Source: Balneolaceae bacterium (GTDB lineage: Bacteria; Bacteroidota; Rhodothermia; Balneolales; Balneolaceae). From it: a DNA stretch of 64,000 nucleotides. Positions 17,742 to 26,877 of the stretch are shown in pieces; within the stretch, counting starts at the first letter, position 1, and each line of letters starts with the position of its first letter. The notes below the pieces were generated by a model that saw nothing but the letters and a program-made list of their open reading frames with translations, was not told the origin of the DNA and did not search any database. The stretch covers positions 62,001 to 126,000 of the forward strand of contig JAEPQE010000002.1 of the NCBI GenBank assembly GCA_017640665.1. The letters are read 5' to 3'. Made by a program: the position numbers and the translations under genes.

Positions 17742-19073
17742 TTAAAAAAGCATTCCTGCTATTGTAGCAGTCATTAAATTAGCTAAAGTCCCGGCAAAAA
17801 CAGCCTTTAATCCAAATTTGGCCAATTCTGATTTCCTGCTCGGTGCTAAACCTCCTATACCTCCAATTTGTATGGCTATAGAAGAGAAGTTAGCAAAACC
17901 ACACAAAGCAAATGTTGCCATTGCTACTGTTTTTGGTGATAAAGCGGTAGCTGCTACTTCTTCAGCTAACATTAAATAGGCTACAAACTCATTTAAAACG
18001 ATTTTAGTGCCCAGTAATGAACCCATTGAGGTAGCATCTGCCCAAGGAATCCCAATCAACCAAACTAAAGGGGCAAGAACCCAACCCAAGACCATTTCTA
18101 TAGTAAGAGGAGCACCTATCACGCCAGTAAGCCCGGTAGCATTACTAGCCCACCCAAAAAAACCGTTGAACATTGCAAGTAATGCAATGAACGCCAATAA
18201 CATAGCGCCGACATTTGCCGCTAATTTTAATCCAACTCCTGCACCAGTTGCTGCAGCATCAATTCCGTTTGCATCGGTTTTTTCGACCACCATTTGAATA
18301 TCACCTGCAGTGACAGATTCTTCTGTTTCAGGATATAGAATCTTTGCGATTACCAGTGCTGCTGGTGCTGCCATCAAACTGGCACCGAGTAAACGTTCTG
18401 CAAATAACTGTTGCGCAACTTGGATTTCTAAACCGTTTGCAGCTGCAAAAGAGATACCTAACATAGCCACATAAGCTGCCATTACACCACCTGCAATTGT
18501 TGCCATTCCACCTGTCATTACTGCTAACAGCTCAGATTTCGTCATTTTCTCTATAAACGGTTTAATAACTAGAGGAGCTTCGGTTTGCCCTACAAAAATA
18601 TTAGAGATCACTGAAAGAGTTTCCGCTCCTGAAGTCCCTAAAAGCTTCTGCATACCTTTAGACATAATTTTCACGACAAACTGTAAGACACCATAGTGGT
18701 ACAAAATCGCAGTAAGAGAAGCGAAAAAGATGATCGTAGGAAGCACCTGGAAAGCAAAAATAACTCCCATACTATCTTCGTATTCAGGTCCATGCCCAAG
18801 GAACCCGAAAAGAAATTCGGCCCCGGCAGTTGTGTATTTCAGTACTACAACAAAGAAGCTGGCAACTACTTCAAAAAGCAGCATAGGCCAACCTAGAGGG
18901 CTCCAGAAATCAGCTAAAACATCTGCTTTAAGAATAAAAATAGCTAAAATGAATTGGATTCCAAGCCCTGTTGCTACGAGTCTCCAATTGATGTTTTTCC
19001 GATCCTTACTTAAAAGATAGGTTCCGGCAATTATTACGGCCATCCCCAACAGGCCTCGTAGAATATTTTCCAT
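17742..19073 (-). CDS. Concentrative nucleoside transporter (CNT/NupC family)
   Basis: 443 residues, highly hydrophobic, with the CNT order of helices and conserved blocks GQTEAPLVIKPFI, GGMATIAGGVMAAYV, FVAYLMLAEE and ALCGFANFSSIAIQIGG. CNT proteins import nucleosides with Na+ or H+. It starts eight bases after the thymidine kinase stop, so uptake and phosphorylation of thymidine or related nucleosides are probably co-expressed. Confidence 0.93.
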   Translation of the reverse strand: MENILRGLLGMAVIIAGTYLLSKDRKNINWRLVATGLGIQFILAIFILKADVLADFWSPLGWPMLLFEVVASFFVVVLKYTTAGAEFLFGFLGHGPEYEDSMGVIFAFQVLPTIIFFASLTAILYHYGVLQFVVKIMSKGMQKLLGTSGAETLSVISNIFVGQTEAPLVIKPFIEKMTKSELLAVMTGGMATIAGGVMAAYVAMLGISFAAANGLEIQVAQQLFAERLLGASLMAAPAALVIAKILYPETEESVTAGDIQMVVEKTDANGIDAAATGAGVGLKLAANVGAMLLAFIALLAMFNGFFGWASNATGLTGVIGAPLTIEMVLGWVLAPLVWLIGIPWADATSMGSLLGTKIVLNEFVAYLMLAEEVAATALSPKTVAMATFALCGFANFSSIAIQIGGIGGLAPSRKSELAKFGLKAVFAGTLANLMTATIAGMLF

Positions 19074-19081
19074 TAGTTATA

Positions 19082-19726
19082 CTATTCGTTTGTGGTTTCT
19101 TCTTCCGGTTGATTTTTTGGAGCTTTGAATGGGCGTATAGGTTTTCCCCGACGCATATCTACGCTCGGCCTGAAGCAATGTCTAGCCCGAGGCTCATAGG
19201 CATCATATTCGCCTACAAGTACGGTATTTTGATTATCGACCACCCGTTGTGAAAAATTTGCTAGGACACCGCTTTCAGAACAGATGGCATGAAGTTTGGT
19301 TACAAATTCTGCAATTGCCAGCAGGTAGGGCATAGGGCCAAATGGTTTTCCATTGAAATCCATGTCAAGCCCGGCTACAATTACTCTTTTTTTATCGTTG
19401 GCAAGTGTGTTTGCTACATCAATAATCCGATCGTCAAAGAATTGAGCTTCATCAATACATACAACTTTGGCGTTTCCTGTGAGCAAAATAATCTGATCAG
19501 CTGTATCCACAAGAATACTTGGTAATGCAGTTTCATTATGGGAAACTACTTCAGTATCACTGTATCTTTTATCTATTGCAGGTTTAACTACTACTACATC
19601 CTGACCAGCAATGTGAGCTCTTCGGGCTCTGCGAATAAGTTCTTCCGTTTTTCCACTGAACATACCTCCGCAGATAACTTCAATCCATCCAAAATCTTTA
19701 GGTGCTAACGAGGGTTCGTTGATCAT
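19082..19726 (-). CDS. tdk: Thymidine kinase (type II)
   Basis: 214 residues; P-loop GGMFSGKT at 20-27, DEAQFF near 95-100, and the lasso-side sequence near 150-175 place it in the TK1/type II family, which converts thymidine to dTMP. The C-terminal zinc site seems incomplete. The usual two CxxC pairs are reduced to one Cys each (AICSESG and ARHCFRP), a loss also remembered from Bacteroides-type enzymes. Operon partner: the CNT transporter. It is divergent from the helicase gene across a 139-base spacer. Confidence 0.93.
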   Translation of the reverse strand: MINEPSLAPKDFGWIEVICGGMFSGKTEELIRRARRAHIAGQDVVVVKPAIDKRYSDTEVVSHNETALPSILVDTADQIILLTGNAKVVCIDEAQFFDDRIIDVANTLANDKKRVIVAGLDMDFNGKPFGPMPYLLAIAEFVTKLHAICSESGVLANFSQRVVDNQNTVLVGEYDAYEPRARHCFRPSVDMRRGKPIRPFKAPKNQPEEETTNE

Positions 19727-19865
19727 TAATTCTTAGTCTAAACATTGAGCCAAAAAGTAAGCATGGAATATATTGGGGTATCAACGAAATGAAAAGAAAG
19801 AATTAAATAAATCATTAGTGCGCACATAATTTTTACATACAGTAAGTTTTTAGTACTTTTTGTAG

Positions 19866-21881
19866 ATGAAAAAATTCGTTTTAAAAAGAGAAGAAGCCAG
19901 GCTAAGGCCCGAAGATTATTCCATTCGTTATGCTGATTTATTGAATAAACGGCAGTTAGAAGCTGTTTTTCACGATCAAGGTCCTGCCCTTGTAGTTGCT
20001 GGTGCAGGAACAGGGAAGACCCGAACGCTAGTACACCGTGTAGCCAGGTTGGTAGAGAGCGGGGTAGATCCGGCTGGAATCCTGCTCCTCACATTTACAA
20101 GAAGGGCTGCAAAAGAGATGTTAAATCGAGCGAGCTTCATTCTTGATGAGCGTTGCAGGAGAGTGAAGGGAGGAACATTTCATTTCTATTGCAGTCAGAT
20201 TCTTCATCGTTACGCCGAGTATATTAGCTTCCCTAATAACTTCACTATTATCGATACTCCTGATGCTCTGGAAATCATTCAATTGGTAAGAACACAACTG
20301 AACCTTCACAAAAAGAATAAACGCTTTCCGAATAAAAATACCTTGTACTCGATAATAAGTACCTGCAAGAATAAACACCTTGATCTCAGAGTAGCTTTGA
20401 TGGAGTCTTATCCTCAGTTTCTTAATTATCAGGAAAAGATCGAAGAAGTGGCCAAGAGCTATGAAGAGTATAAATCCGGAAACTTTGTAATGGACTTCGA
20501 TGACTTACTTATAAAAACAGCGGAACTACTTGAACAACATGATGATATTCGGATTAAAGTTGCAGGTTCTCATCGATTTGTTATGGTAGATGAATACCAG
20601 GATACCAACAAGTTACAGGCTAAACTTACTTCCTTATTTTCAAGTGTATATGGTAATGTGATGGGGGTTGGGGATGATGCTCAGAGTATTTATTCATTTC
20701 GTGGAGCCGATCATCAAAACATTATGGAATTCCCTAATCTTTTTGAGCATACTAAAGTGATTAAGCTAGAAGAAAATTATCGTTCTACTCCCGAAATATT
20801 AAATGCAGCCAATGAATTACTAGCACAAGCGAGTTTTAAGTTTGATAAACGTCTCTACTCTAAAAAGCCGGAAGGAGATAAGCCGGCCTTGGTTAAAGCA
20901 GCATCAGAACACGATCAAAGTCGTTTTGTAGCTCAGGCAGTTATTCAGCTTAGAGAGCAGGAAATCCCACTTAATGAAATGGCAGTATTGTTTAGAAATG
21001 GGAGGGACTCCTTTGATCTGGAGGTAGAGCTCAATCGTAAGAACATACCATTTGTAAAGTATGGCGGACAAAAGTTTACCGAAGCTGCCCATATAAAAGA
21101 TGTACTCGCTCATGTACGCGTATTGGTAAACCCTATGGATACCATTGCCTGGAACAGAGTGCTCATGCTGATTGAAGGTATTGGTCCAAAAACTGCACAA
21201 GATCTGTTTGAGTGGATCAGATTAGCGAATAACCCATATCAGTTGGATATGTCTGATTCTGTAAGTAAATCGTATTTAACTCAGGTTAAGAGTTTAAGTA
21301 AGCTGTTGCTTCAAGCTAAAGAATCAGAGCTATCTGTTTCTGAAACTGTTGAGCTTATTGTAGAATATTACCGGGCTTTTTGTGAAAAGAGATACGATGA
21401 TTACCCAAAGAGGCTTAAAGATTTAGAAGCGTTTGTAAACATATCTGCAGGGTTTATTTCTCTGGGTAAAATGCTCGAAGAATTAGCCCTGGATCCTATC
21501 ACTGCTACTGCTGTAGATACCGAGGAAAATCAAAAAGATGAGCCGCCTTTGGTTCTGAGTACCATCCATTCTGCAAAAGGACTGGAGTGGGAACATGTAT
21601 TTATCATTCAATGCCTCGATGGAATATTGCCATCTGCTTATTCTGTTGATGATCACGAACAGCTGGACGAAGAGTTAAGGCTTTTGTATGTTGCTACTAC
21701 GCGCGCAAAACAAATGCTTTACTATAGTTATCCTGCTTTGGCGCAATCTGTTTACGGGGATTATTTTACCCAACCAAGCCGTTTTCTTGAATCACTTGAA
21801 AATAAATATTTGGAAACATGGCAGCTTATAGAGGAAGGTCAGACTCAGTTAGAAGAAGGGGGAGATAAGCTATTAGATTGA
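19866..21881 (+). CDS. UvrD/Rep/PcrA-type superfamily 1A DNA helicase
   Basis: 671 residues with the SF1A motifs in order: Q motif LNKRQLEAV, Walker A GAGTGKT (46-52), Ia LLTFTRRAAKEM, DEYQDT (about 242-247), GDDAQSIYSFRGA, ENYRST, STIHSAKGLEWEHVF and LLYVATTRAK. It is shorter than E. coli UvrD and lacks a long C-terminal tail. Some elements, such as cysteine-containing TFHFYCSQ in domain 1, recall the RecQ-like/PcrA branch often annotated just as ATP-dependent helicase. A role in DNA repair or replication restart is known for the family. The substrate is not specified. Confidence 0.92.
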   Translation: MKKFVLKREEARLRPEDYSIRYADLLNKRQLEAVFHDQGPALVVAGAGTGKTRTLVHRVARLVESGVDPAGILLLTFTRRAAKEMLNRASFILDERCRRVKGGTFHFYCSQILHRYAEYISFPNNFTIIDTPDALEIIQLVRTQLNLHKKNKRFPNKNTLYSIISTCKNKHLDLRVALMESYPQFLNYQEKIEEVAKSYEEYKSGNFVMDFDDLLIKTAELLEQHDDIRIKVAGSHRFVMVDEYQDTNKLQAKLTSLFSSVYGNVMGVGDDAQSIYSFRGADHQNIMEFPNLFEHTKVIKLEENYRSTPEILNAANELLAQASFKFDKRLYSKKPEGDKPALVKAASEHDQSRFVAQAVIQLREQEIPLNEMAVLFRNGRDSFDLEVELNRKNIPFVKYGGQKFTEAAHIKDVLAHVRVLVNPMDTIAWNRVLMLIEGIGPKTAQDLFEWIRLANNPYQLDMSDSVSKSYLTQVKSLSKLLLQAKESELSVSETVELIVEYYRAFCEKRYDDYPKRLKDLEAFVNISAGFISLGKMLEELALDPITATAVDTEENQKDEPPLVLSTIHSAKGLEWEHVFIIQCLDGILPSAYSVDDHEQLDEELRLLYVATTRAKQMLYYSYPALAQSVYGDYFTQPSRFLESLENKYLETWQLIEEGQTQLEEGGDKLLD

Positions 21882-22121
21882 TTAGTTATTCTTCATAAAT
21901 CTATGCTGTGCAACAATATCTGTTATTAACCAAAATACTGGATAAAGCGGAATAAGAATGGCTATTAAAACTTGCCATTTATTGAACTTGGCTTTTCCAC
22001 CATCAACAGGTAAGGTTATTCCCGCTAATCCTGCAATCCAAAAAACAAAAAAAAGGAACAGAAATAATGATAGAAACAGCGATCCAAAGAACCCGATATG
22101 TTCATAAAAGCTTTTAAGCAT
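21882..22121 (-). CDS. Small hypothetical membrane protein
   Basis: A 79-residue protein with two hydrophobic helices (about 11-33 and 49-68) separated by a Gly/Lys loop (PVDGGKAKFNKW). It ends directly against the helicase gene on the other strand and is divergent from der with a 69-base spacer. No family recognised. The regular two-helix composition and the intact frame filling the gap support a real gene. Confidence 0.6.
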   Translation of the reverse strand: MLKSFYEHIGFFGSLFLSLFLFLFFVFWIAGLAGITLPVDGGKAKFNKWQVLIAILIPLYPVFWLITDIVAQHRFMKNN

Positions 22122-22190
22122 GGGCGGTCTTTAAGTGATAAAATTTCCGTAACTTTAATCTCTGTTTAAACTACTAATTCAATTTATAAA

Positions 22191-23498
22191 ATGCTTCCTG
22201 TTGTTTCTATTGTTGGTCGACCAAATGTTGGAAAGTCGACCATTTTTAATCGGTTAATCGGAGAGAGAAAAGCTATTGTTCATGATGAGTATGGAGTAAC
22301 CCGTGATCGACATTATGGAGAATCTTATTGGAATGGGAGGGACTTTACTGTTATTGATACAGGGGGTTATCTTCCTGATGAAATGGATGTAATGGTAGTT
22401 GGAATTCGGGAGCAAGTACATATCGCCCTTGAAGAATCAGATGTAGTACTTTTTGTGGTTGATGCGGATACGGGCATGAATACCCTGGATAAGTCAGTTG
22501 CAAACCTTTTGAGACAGCAGGAAAAACCTGTTCTCGTAGTCTCAAACAAAGCGGATAATGATGCACGAAGATTCAATTCTACAGAGTTTTATGAGTTGGG
22601 ATTTGAAGATCTTTTCCCAATATCTGCCATTAGTGGTACCGGAACCGGAGAATTGTTGGACAGAGTAGTGGAGCTGTTACCCGAAACAACTCCTGAAGAA
22701 GATGATCCCGCACCAAAATTAGCGTTTGTAGGCCGTCCAAATGTGGGTAAAAGTAGTCTTCTTAACGCCCTGTTAAACGATGAAAGATCAATCGTAACCG
22801 ATATAGCCGGGACAACCAGAGATACCATCAATAGTAAATTCAGCTTTAACGGAAAAGACTACATTTTGGTAGATACAGCTGGTTTGAGGAAACGAGTTAA
22901 AGTAAAAGAAAACATTGAGTTTTACAGTACAGTAAGAACTGAAAGAGCAATCCGTGAATGTGATGTTGCTGTGCTTATTCTGGATGCTGTCAGAGGCTTT
23001 GAAGATCAGGATAAAAGAGTTCTTCGGGAAGCTGAAAAATTTAATAAGGGACTTATCATTGTATTGAACAAATGGGACTTAATAGAAGATAAAGACACAA
23101 ATACAGTTAAAGAGTTCGAAAACTATATTAAAGAAAGTGTACCTCAGCTTGATTATGTGCCCATTCTTACAATATCAGCACTCAACAAGAAGCGAATTCA
23201 CAAGGTAATTGAACTGTCAGATAAAGTTATAGAAGAACGAAGCAAGCAGATAAGTACTTCAGAGTTAAATAATTTCCTTGAAAGTATACTTAGAGATCGA
23301 CCTTTACCAATGAAAAGAGGGAGGCAATTGAAAATCCAATATATGACCCAGGTAAAGAATGATCCGCCTGTATTTAAATTCTTTATGAATAATCCGCAGG
23401 ATATGCCACCTAATTACCGGAGATACATCGAAAATAAAATCAGGGATCAATATCAGTTTACTGGTGTACCTATAACCATGGTATTCAGGCAAAAGTAA
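22191..23498 (+). CDS. der: Ribosome-assembly GTPase Der (EngA)
   Basis: 435 residues with two tandem G domains, each with a GRPNVGKS P-loop (about 8-15 and near 180) and DTGG/DTAG switch II. NKAD and NKWD base-specificity motifs are also present. A KH-like C-terminal domain ends near PITMVFRQK. Der is needed for 50S subunit maturation. Length and order match the bacterial family. It is followed 19 bases later by a membrane protein gene. Confidence 0.97.
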   Translation: MLPVVSIVGRPNVGKSTIFNRLIGERKAIVHDEYGVTRDRHYGESYWNGRDFTVIDTGGYLPDEMDVMVVGIREQVHIALEESDVVLFVVDADTGMNTLDKSVANLLRQQEKPVLVVSNKADNDARRFNSTEFYELGFEDLFPISAISGTGTGELLDRVVELLPETTPEEDDPAPKLAFVGRPNVGKSSLLNALLNDERSIVTDIAGTTRDTINSKFSFNGKDYILVDTAGLRKRVKVKENIEFYSTVRTERAIRECDVAVLILDAVRGFEDQDKRVLREAEKFNKGLIIVLNKWDLIEDKDTNTVKEFENYIKESVPQLDYVPILTISALNKKRIHKVIELSDKVIEERSKQISTSELNNFLESILRDRPLPMKRGRQLKIQYMTQVKNDPPVFKFFMNNPQDMPPNYRRYIENKIRDQYQFTGVPITMVFRQK

Positions 23499-23517
23499 AG
23501 GAAGTTCTTAGTAGTTT

Positions 23518-24120
23518 ATGGAAAACCTGAACTGGATTTATATTTTATATCTTTCTGTGGGAGTCCCGGCTTCAATAAATCTGTTTATTATAGCCAGAAA
23601 GGATAAATCGTTACCTGTTTTAGCCTTTGGGACCTCACTGACAACCTTTTTGTGCGGAGTACTATTAGATTATGGTTTTGGAGATGACTTAAGCCTGGCG
23701 AGAGAGTGGGGAGATCTTATTGCTATTACTACGGCTCTATGTGGGTTGTTTATTGAAATAAGAGAATCAAAGCCGGTTTTTGCAAGATTCCCTATCTATT
23801 TAACCCTACTGCCTTTTTTATCAGTTCTATTTTATCCTTTAGTTATCGATTCTGTGGTAATCAAAAACCTTCTTCAATTGATATATCAAGGTGGTGCTAT
23901 TCTTGTAGCGGTTTTAGTGATATCAATAAATCAGTTTCTTCATAAAAAGAGGGAATACCTTCTTACTGCAACAATCATCTTTTTGCTAGCTTACATTTCT
24001 TTTTGGTTTTTTGGAGACTTTGAATCATTCCCTGGCAAAGATGTTGCTAAAATAGTTTTCTCAATAGGAATTATTATTGCATCTATTGGATTTAAGAAAG
24101 CCTCTGAATCATTTAATTAA
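23518..24120 (+). CDS. Hypothetical polytopic membrane protein
   Basis: 200 residues with about seven hydrophobic segments; charged residues (ARKDKS, HKKRE, KKASE) lie in short loops. It has no family motif I can name. It follows der closely and precedes the peroxiredoxin gene by seven bases, so it is probably co-transcribed with both. It could be a small YhhN-like protein, but this is not demonstrated. Confidence 0.65.
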   Translation: MENLNWIYILYLSVGVPASINLFIIARKDKSLPVLAFGTSLTTFLCGVLLDYGFGDDLSLAREWGDLIAITTALCGLFIEIRESKPVFARFPIYLTLLPFLSVLFYPLVIDSVVIKNLLQLIYQGGAILVAVLVISINQFLHKKREYLLTATIIFLLAYISFWFFGDFESFPGKDVAKIVFSIGIIIASIGFKKASESFN

Positions 24121-24127
24121 TAAACCT

Positions 24128-24598
24128 ATGCCAATATCAGAAAACGATAAAGCCCCGGACTTCAATCTACAGAACACAAAAAGAGAATTTGTTAAACTTT
24201 CAGACTATGAAGGGGATAGGAATGTAGTTTTACTTTTTTATCCGCTAGCCTTTTCAGGAGTTTGTACTACAGAACTGTGCTCTATAAGAGATAACCTAAA
24301 GATATATGAGGCTTTTGACGCTGAGGTTATTGGAATAAGCATAGACAGTTTCTTTGTACAGAAAGCATTTAAAGATTCTCAGAACCTTAATTTTCAATTA
24401 TTAAGTGACTTTAATAAAGAAGCTGCCAAAAGTTATGGCGTTCTTTACGAAGATTTTTTTGGAATGAAAGGTGTAGCTAAACGATCTGCTTTTGTAATTG
24501 ATAAAAGTGGTGTCATTAGATACGCCGAGATACTAGAAGACTCATCAGATATTCCTGATTTCGAAGCTATCCAACTAACACTTTCTGAGCTAAATTAA
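24128..24598 (+). CDS. Peroxiredoxin (AhpC/TSA, AhpE/Prx-like)
   Basis: The 24128 start (MPISENDKAPDF) gives a 156-residue thioredoxin-fold protein; the open frame extends 17 codons upstream into the membrane gene. The peroxidatic Cys lies in SGVCTTELC (C46), with a second Cys at 51 that could be resolving. The Pro-Leu-Ala-Phe segment before it and an Arg near 120 complete the active site. It reduces H2O2 or organic peroxides in the cytosol. No dedicated reductase is nearby. Confidence 0.9.
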   Translation: MPISENDKAPDFNLQNTKREFVKLSDYEGDRNVVLLFYPLAFSGVCTTELCSIRDNLKIYEAFDAEVIGISIDSFFVQKAFKDSQNLNFQLLSDFNKEAAKSYGVLYEDFFGMKGVAKRSAFVIDKSGVIRYAEILEDSSDIPDFEAIQLTLSELN

Positions 24599-24959
24599 TT
24601 TAGAGATTAGCCACAAAGGAGAGATACTGTAGTTGAAATATTGAGAAAGCCTAGTGCAGGAATATATACTACTTTACATAATATAAATTATAGGAAATAA
24701 ATAATACCTATAACAACCGATTAACTCTGTTTATGAGAATTGATGTATTGATTTAGAAACTGTTATACCCTTTGTAAGCAAATGAACCTAACTCTTCGAA
24801 TGAAGGAAAAACGTAACTTAATTTTTAGGTCAGATGACTTACCTTCATACTATCCGACTTGATTTAATGCTCATTATTTATAACTAGCTATTAATTAAAT
24901 AAGAGTTCTATATAGGCTATTATTTTTTTACCTTCATAAAAAATCCGAACGGCTCATTA
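24599..24959. other. AT-rich intergenic region without a recognised gene
   Basis: About 360 bases with no credible open frame. A short palindrome (CTAAA-TTAA-TTTAG) overlaps the end of the peroxiredoxin gene at 24590-24603. No strong terminator or riboswitch was recognised. A promoter for the response regulator presumably lies here, but I could not place it with confidence. Confidence 0.4.
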
Positions 24960-25316
24960 ATGAATGTTTTAATTGTTGAAGACGATAAAGTTTTATCGCT
25001 GCTTCTTTCTAAAATGGTGGATAAAATCGGGGCTAATGTTATAGGAACTTGCGTTAAAGGTCAGGATGCAATTTCCAAAGCTAAAACCCTTTCTCCCGAT
25101 CTAATTTTGATGGATATTATGCTCGAAGATGATATTGATGGAATTGACGCAATGTTGGCGCTTCGAAGAGAAAGTATTGATGTTCCGGTTATTTTTATTA
25201 CCGGTAATTCAGATACTTATAATCGGGAAAGAGCAAAACAAACAAATTATATCGACTACCTCGTTAAACCGATAAGTTTCGACCTTCTCAAAGAAACGAT
25301 TGAAAAGGTCGAATAA
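24960..25316 (+). CDS. Receiver-only (CheY-like) response regulator
   Basis: 118 residues, the length of a single REC domain. Acidic pair D8/D9, phospho-acceptor D52 (in LILMDIM), T81 (FITGNSD) and K103 (LVKPIS) are all present. No output domain follows. A stand-alone receiver may act in phosphorelay, chemotaxis-like or diguanylate control by protein contacts. No histidine kinase is adjacent, so its partner is unknown. It converges with the tonB-like gene. Confidence 0.92.
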   Translation: MNVLIVEDDKVLSLLLSKMVDKIGANVIGTCVKGQDAISKAKTLSPDLILMDIMLEDDIDGIDAMLALRRESIDVPVIFITGNSDTYNRERAKQTNYIDYLVKPISFDLLKETIEKVE

Positions 25317-25324
25317 CTTTTTAA

Positions 25325-26005
25325 TTAACCTTGGATAGGGTTTTTTAACCTGAATGTAATTGGCAATGTATATCGTACCTGAACTGCTCGTCCTCTTTGC
25401 ATTCCTGGTTTGAATTTAGCTTCTTTTACCGCTCTAAGAGCTTCTTCATCACAGCCACCTCCAATCCCTCGTACTATAAATGGATTAGTTACATTTCCAT
25501 TTTTATCAATAACGAACTGTACAATTACTTTACCTTCGATACCGGCTTTCATTGCCATTTCAGGATAAACAATAGTTTTTTGAACAGCACTAATACCTCC
25601 AATTAGAATCGGTGGTTGTTCTACTACTACAAAGATTTCGGATTCAAATTCATCTTCATCATTTGTTGGTTTTGGTGGTGGTGGCACATCCAATACTTCA
25701 CCGAAATCTAACTCGGCATCTATATCAATAATCTCATCTTCTATGATTTCGTTGTTAGGTACTTCAATTGGAACTACTGGTCGTGGCGGTGCCGGAGCTT
25801 TTAGTTCTTGCTTTGTCTGAACTATTTCTTCAATAAAGATTTCTTCCTGGGTCTCTACCCTGGCTATTTCTTTTTCAGGTGCAGGATTGAAATCCAATCG
25901 AACAATTAACAGGCTAATTGTTAATGAAAGAATTAGCCCGAGTTCCATAGTAATACGATAGCTTTTTTGGAGAGTCTGGCGGGTGATTTTAATTGGAACT
26001 TTCAT
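25325..26005 (-). CDS. TonB family energy-transducing protein (paralogue 1)
   Basis: The start at 26005 follows a strong AGGAGG and gives MKVPIKITRQ, with a transmembrane helix at about 18-38. A periplasmic proline-rich spacer follows (PPRPVVPIEVP, PPPPKP). The TonB C-terminal domain at about 135-222 contains YPEMAMKAGIEG, GGGCDEEALRAV, FKPGMQRG and VRYTLPITF. TonB delivers proton-motive energy to outer-membrane transporters; no exbB/exbD lies in the window. Sequence and layout match the neighbour at 26129, so the two are tandem duplicates separated by a terminator. Confidence 0.9.
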   Translation of the reverse strand: MKVPIKITRQTLQKSYRITMELGLILSLTISLLIVRLDFNPAPEKEIARVETQEEIFIEEIVQTKQELKAPAPPRPVVPIEVPNNEIIEDEIIDIDAELDFGEVLDVPPPPKPTNDEDEFESEIFVVVEQPPILIGGISAVQKTIVYPEMAMKAGIEGKVIVQFVIDKNGNVTNPFIVRGIGGGCDEEALRAVKEAKFKPGMQRGRAVQVRYTLPITFRLKNPIQG

Positions 26006-26010
26006 GATAT

Positions 26011-26017
26011 ACCTCCT
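26011..26017 (-). promoter_or_regulatory. Strong Shine-Dalgarno site fixing the tonB paralogue 1 start
   Basis: AGGAGGT on the minus strand lies five bases before the ATG at 26005. It favours this start over the ATG nine codons upstream. Such strong sites are scarce among the genes here; pilC has a similar one. Confidence 0.7.
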
Positions 26018-26081
26018 ATTAACTTTGTTCACCCAAAAGTACTTTCCAATTATGAAGGATTTATGAAACCGTGTTCAAAAC

Positions 26082-26104
26082 AATAGCCTCAATCAGAGGC
26101 TATT
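26082..26104 (-). terminator. Hairpin between the two tonB paralogues, probable terminator
   Basis: AATAGCCTC and GAGGCTATT form a perfect nine-base stem with a five-base loop. On the minus strand it is followed by a T-rich run (TTGTTTTG). It sits 25 bases after the stop of paralogue 2 and well before the start of paralogue 1, suggesting separate transcription units. Confidence 0.65.
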
Positions 26105-26128
26105 TAAATTATCAGAAATAATAAATTA

Positions 26129-26791
26129 CTAAGATTTTAGACTGAACGTAATTGGGATACTATAACTAACATTTACAGGAACACCGCGTTGTCTTCCAGG
26201 CTTAAATTTAGCTTCTTTTAAAGCTTCCAGAGCAGCTTCATCACAACCTCCACCAATACCTCTTATAACTTGTGGATTGATGATATTACCTTCTTTATCA
26301 ACTACAAATTTAATAGTGACTCTGCCTTCTATACCAGCTTTTCGGGCCATTTCAGGATATTTAATTCTTTTCTGGACTCCCGCAATTCCTCCAATTAATT
26401 CCGGTGGGTTTTCTACGACAACAAAGATTTCATCCTCTACATCGTCAGATGGCGGTGGTGGCGGGGGAAGATCAAGTGGTCCGTCTAAATCTAATTCCGC
26501 ATCCAGATCGAGAATTTCATCCTCGATTACTTCATCATTTGGAACTTCTACTGGTACAGGCGGTCTTGGTGGAGGTGGTGGTGTTTCAACTTGTTTAGTT
26601 TGAATCACTTCTTCCATTACAACTTCTTCCTGAATTTCAATCGGGATTATTTCCGGTGGTTCAGACTCCAGAGTGATTTTAAAAGCGATTAAAAAAATGG
26701 CTAAACTTGAAATAAGCCCTATTTGCAAATGAAGACTATAATTCTTCCTGTGATCTTTGATTCTTTTCATTCTTTTGGTTGGTTCTCTCAT
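26129..26791 (-). CDS. TonB family energy-transducing protein (paralogue 2)
   Basis: 220 residues: basic N-terminus (MREPTKRMKRIKDHRK), helix at about 22-42, proline-rich periplasmic linker (TPPPPPRPPVPVEVP; PPPPPPSDD), and TonB C-domain at about 130-218 with YPEMARKAGIEG, GGGCDEAALEAL, FKPGRQRG and YSIPITF. AAGGAG lies six bases before the ATG. Residue order and motifs parallel the adjacent paralogue, with divergent linker length. It may serve a different set of TonB-dependent receptors; that division is not visible here. Confidence 0.9.
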   Translation of the reverse strand: MREPTKRMKRIKDHRKNYSLHLQIGLISSLAIFLIAFKITLESEPPEIIPIEIQEEVVMEEVIQTKQVETPPPPPRPPVPVEVPNDEVIEDEILDLDAELDLDGPLDLPPPPPPSDDVEDEIFVVVENPPELIGGIAGVQKRIKYPEMARKAGIEGRVTIKFVVDKEGNIINPQVIRGIGGGCDEAALEALKEAKFKPGRQRGVPVNVSYSIPITFSLKS

Positions 26792-26877
26792 TTGTGCTCC
26801 TTGTGTGATGATTTTTTAAACCGGGCACGTTATCCGAAAAGCAAATAAAATTGTTACGTTCTAAATATGAAGAAATG

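Noticed and set aside
26277-26603. Ser/Gly-rich plus-strand frames opposite the TonB paralogue
   Set aside because: These are antisense shadows of the proline-rich linker of the TonB gene.
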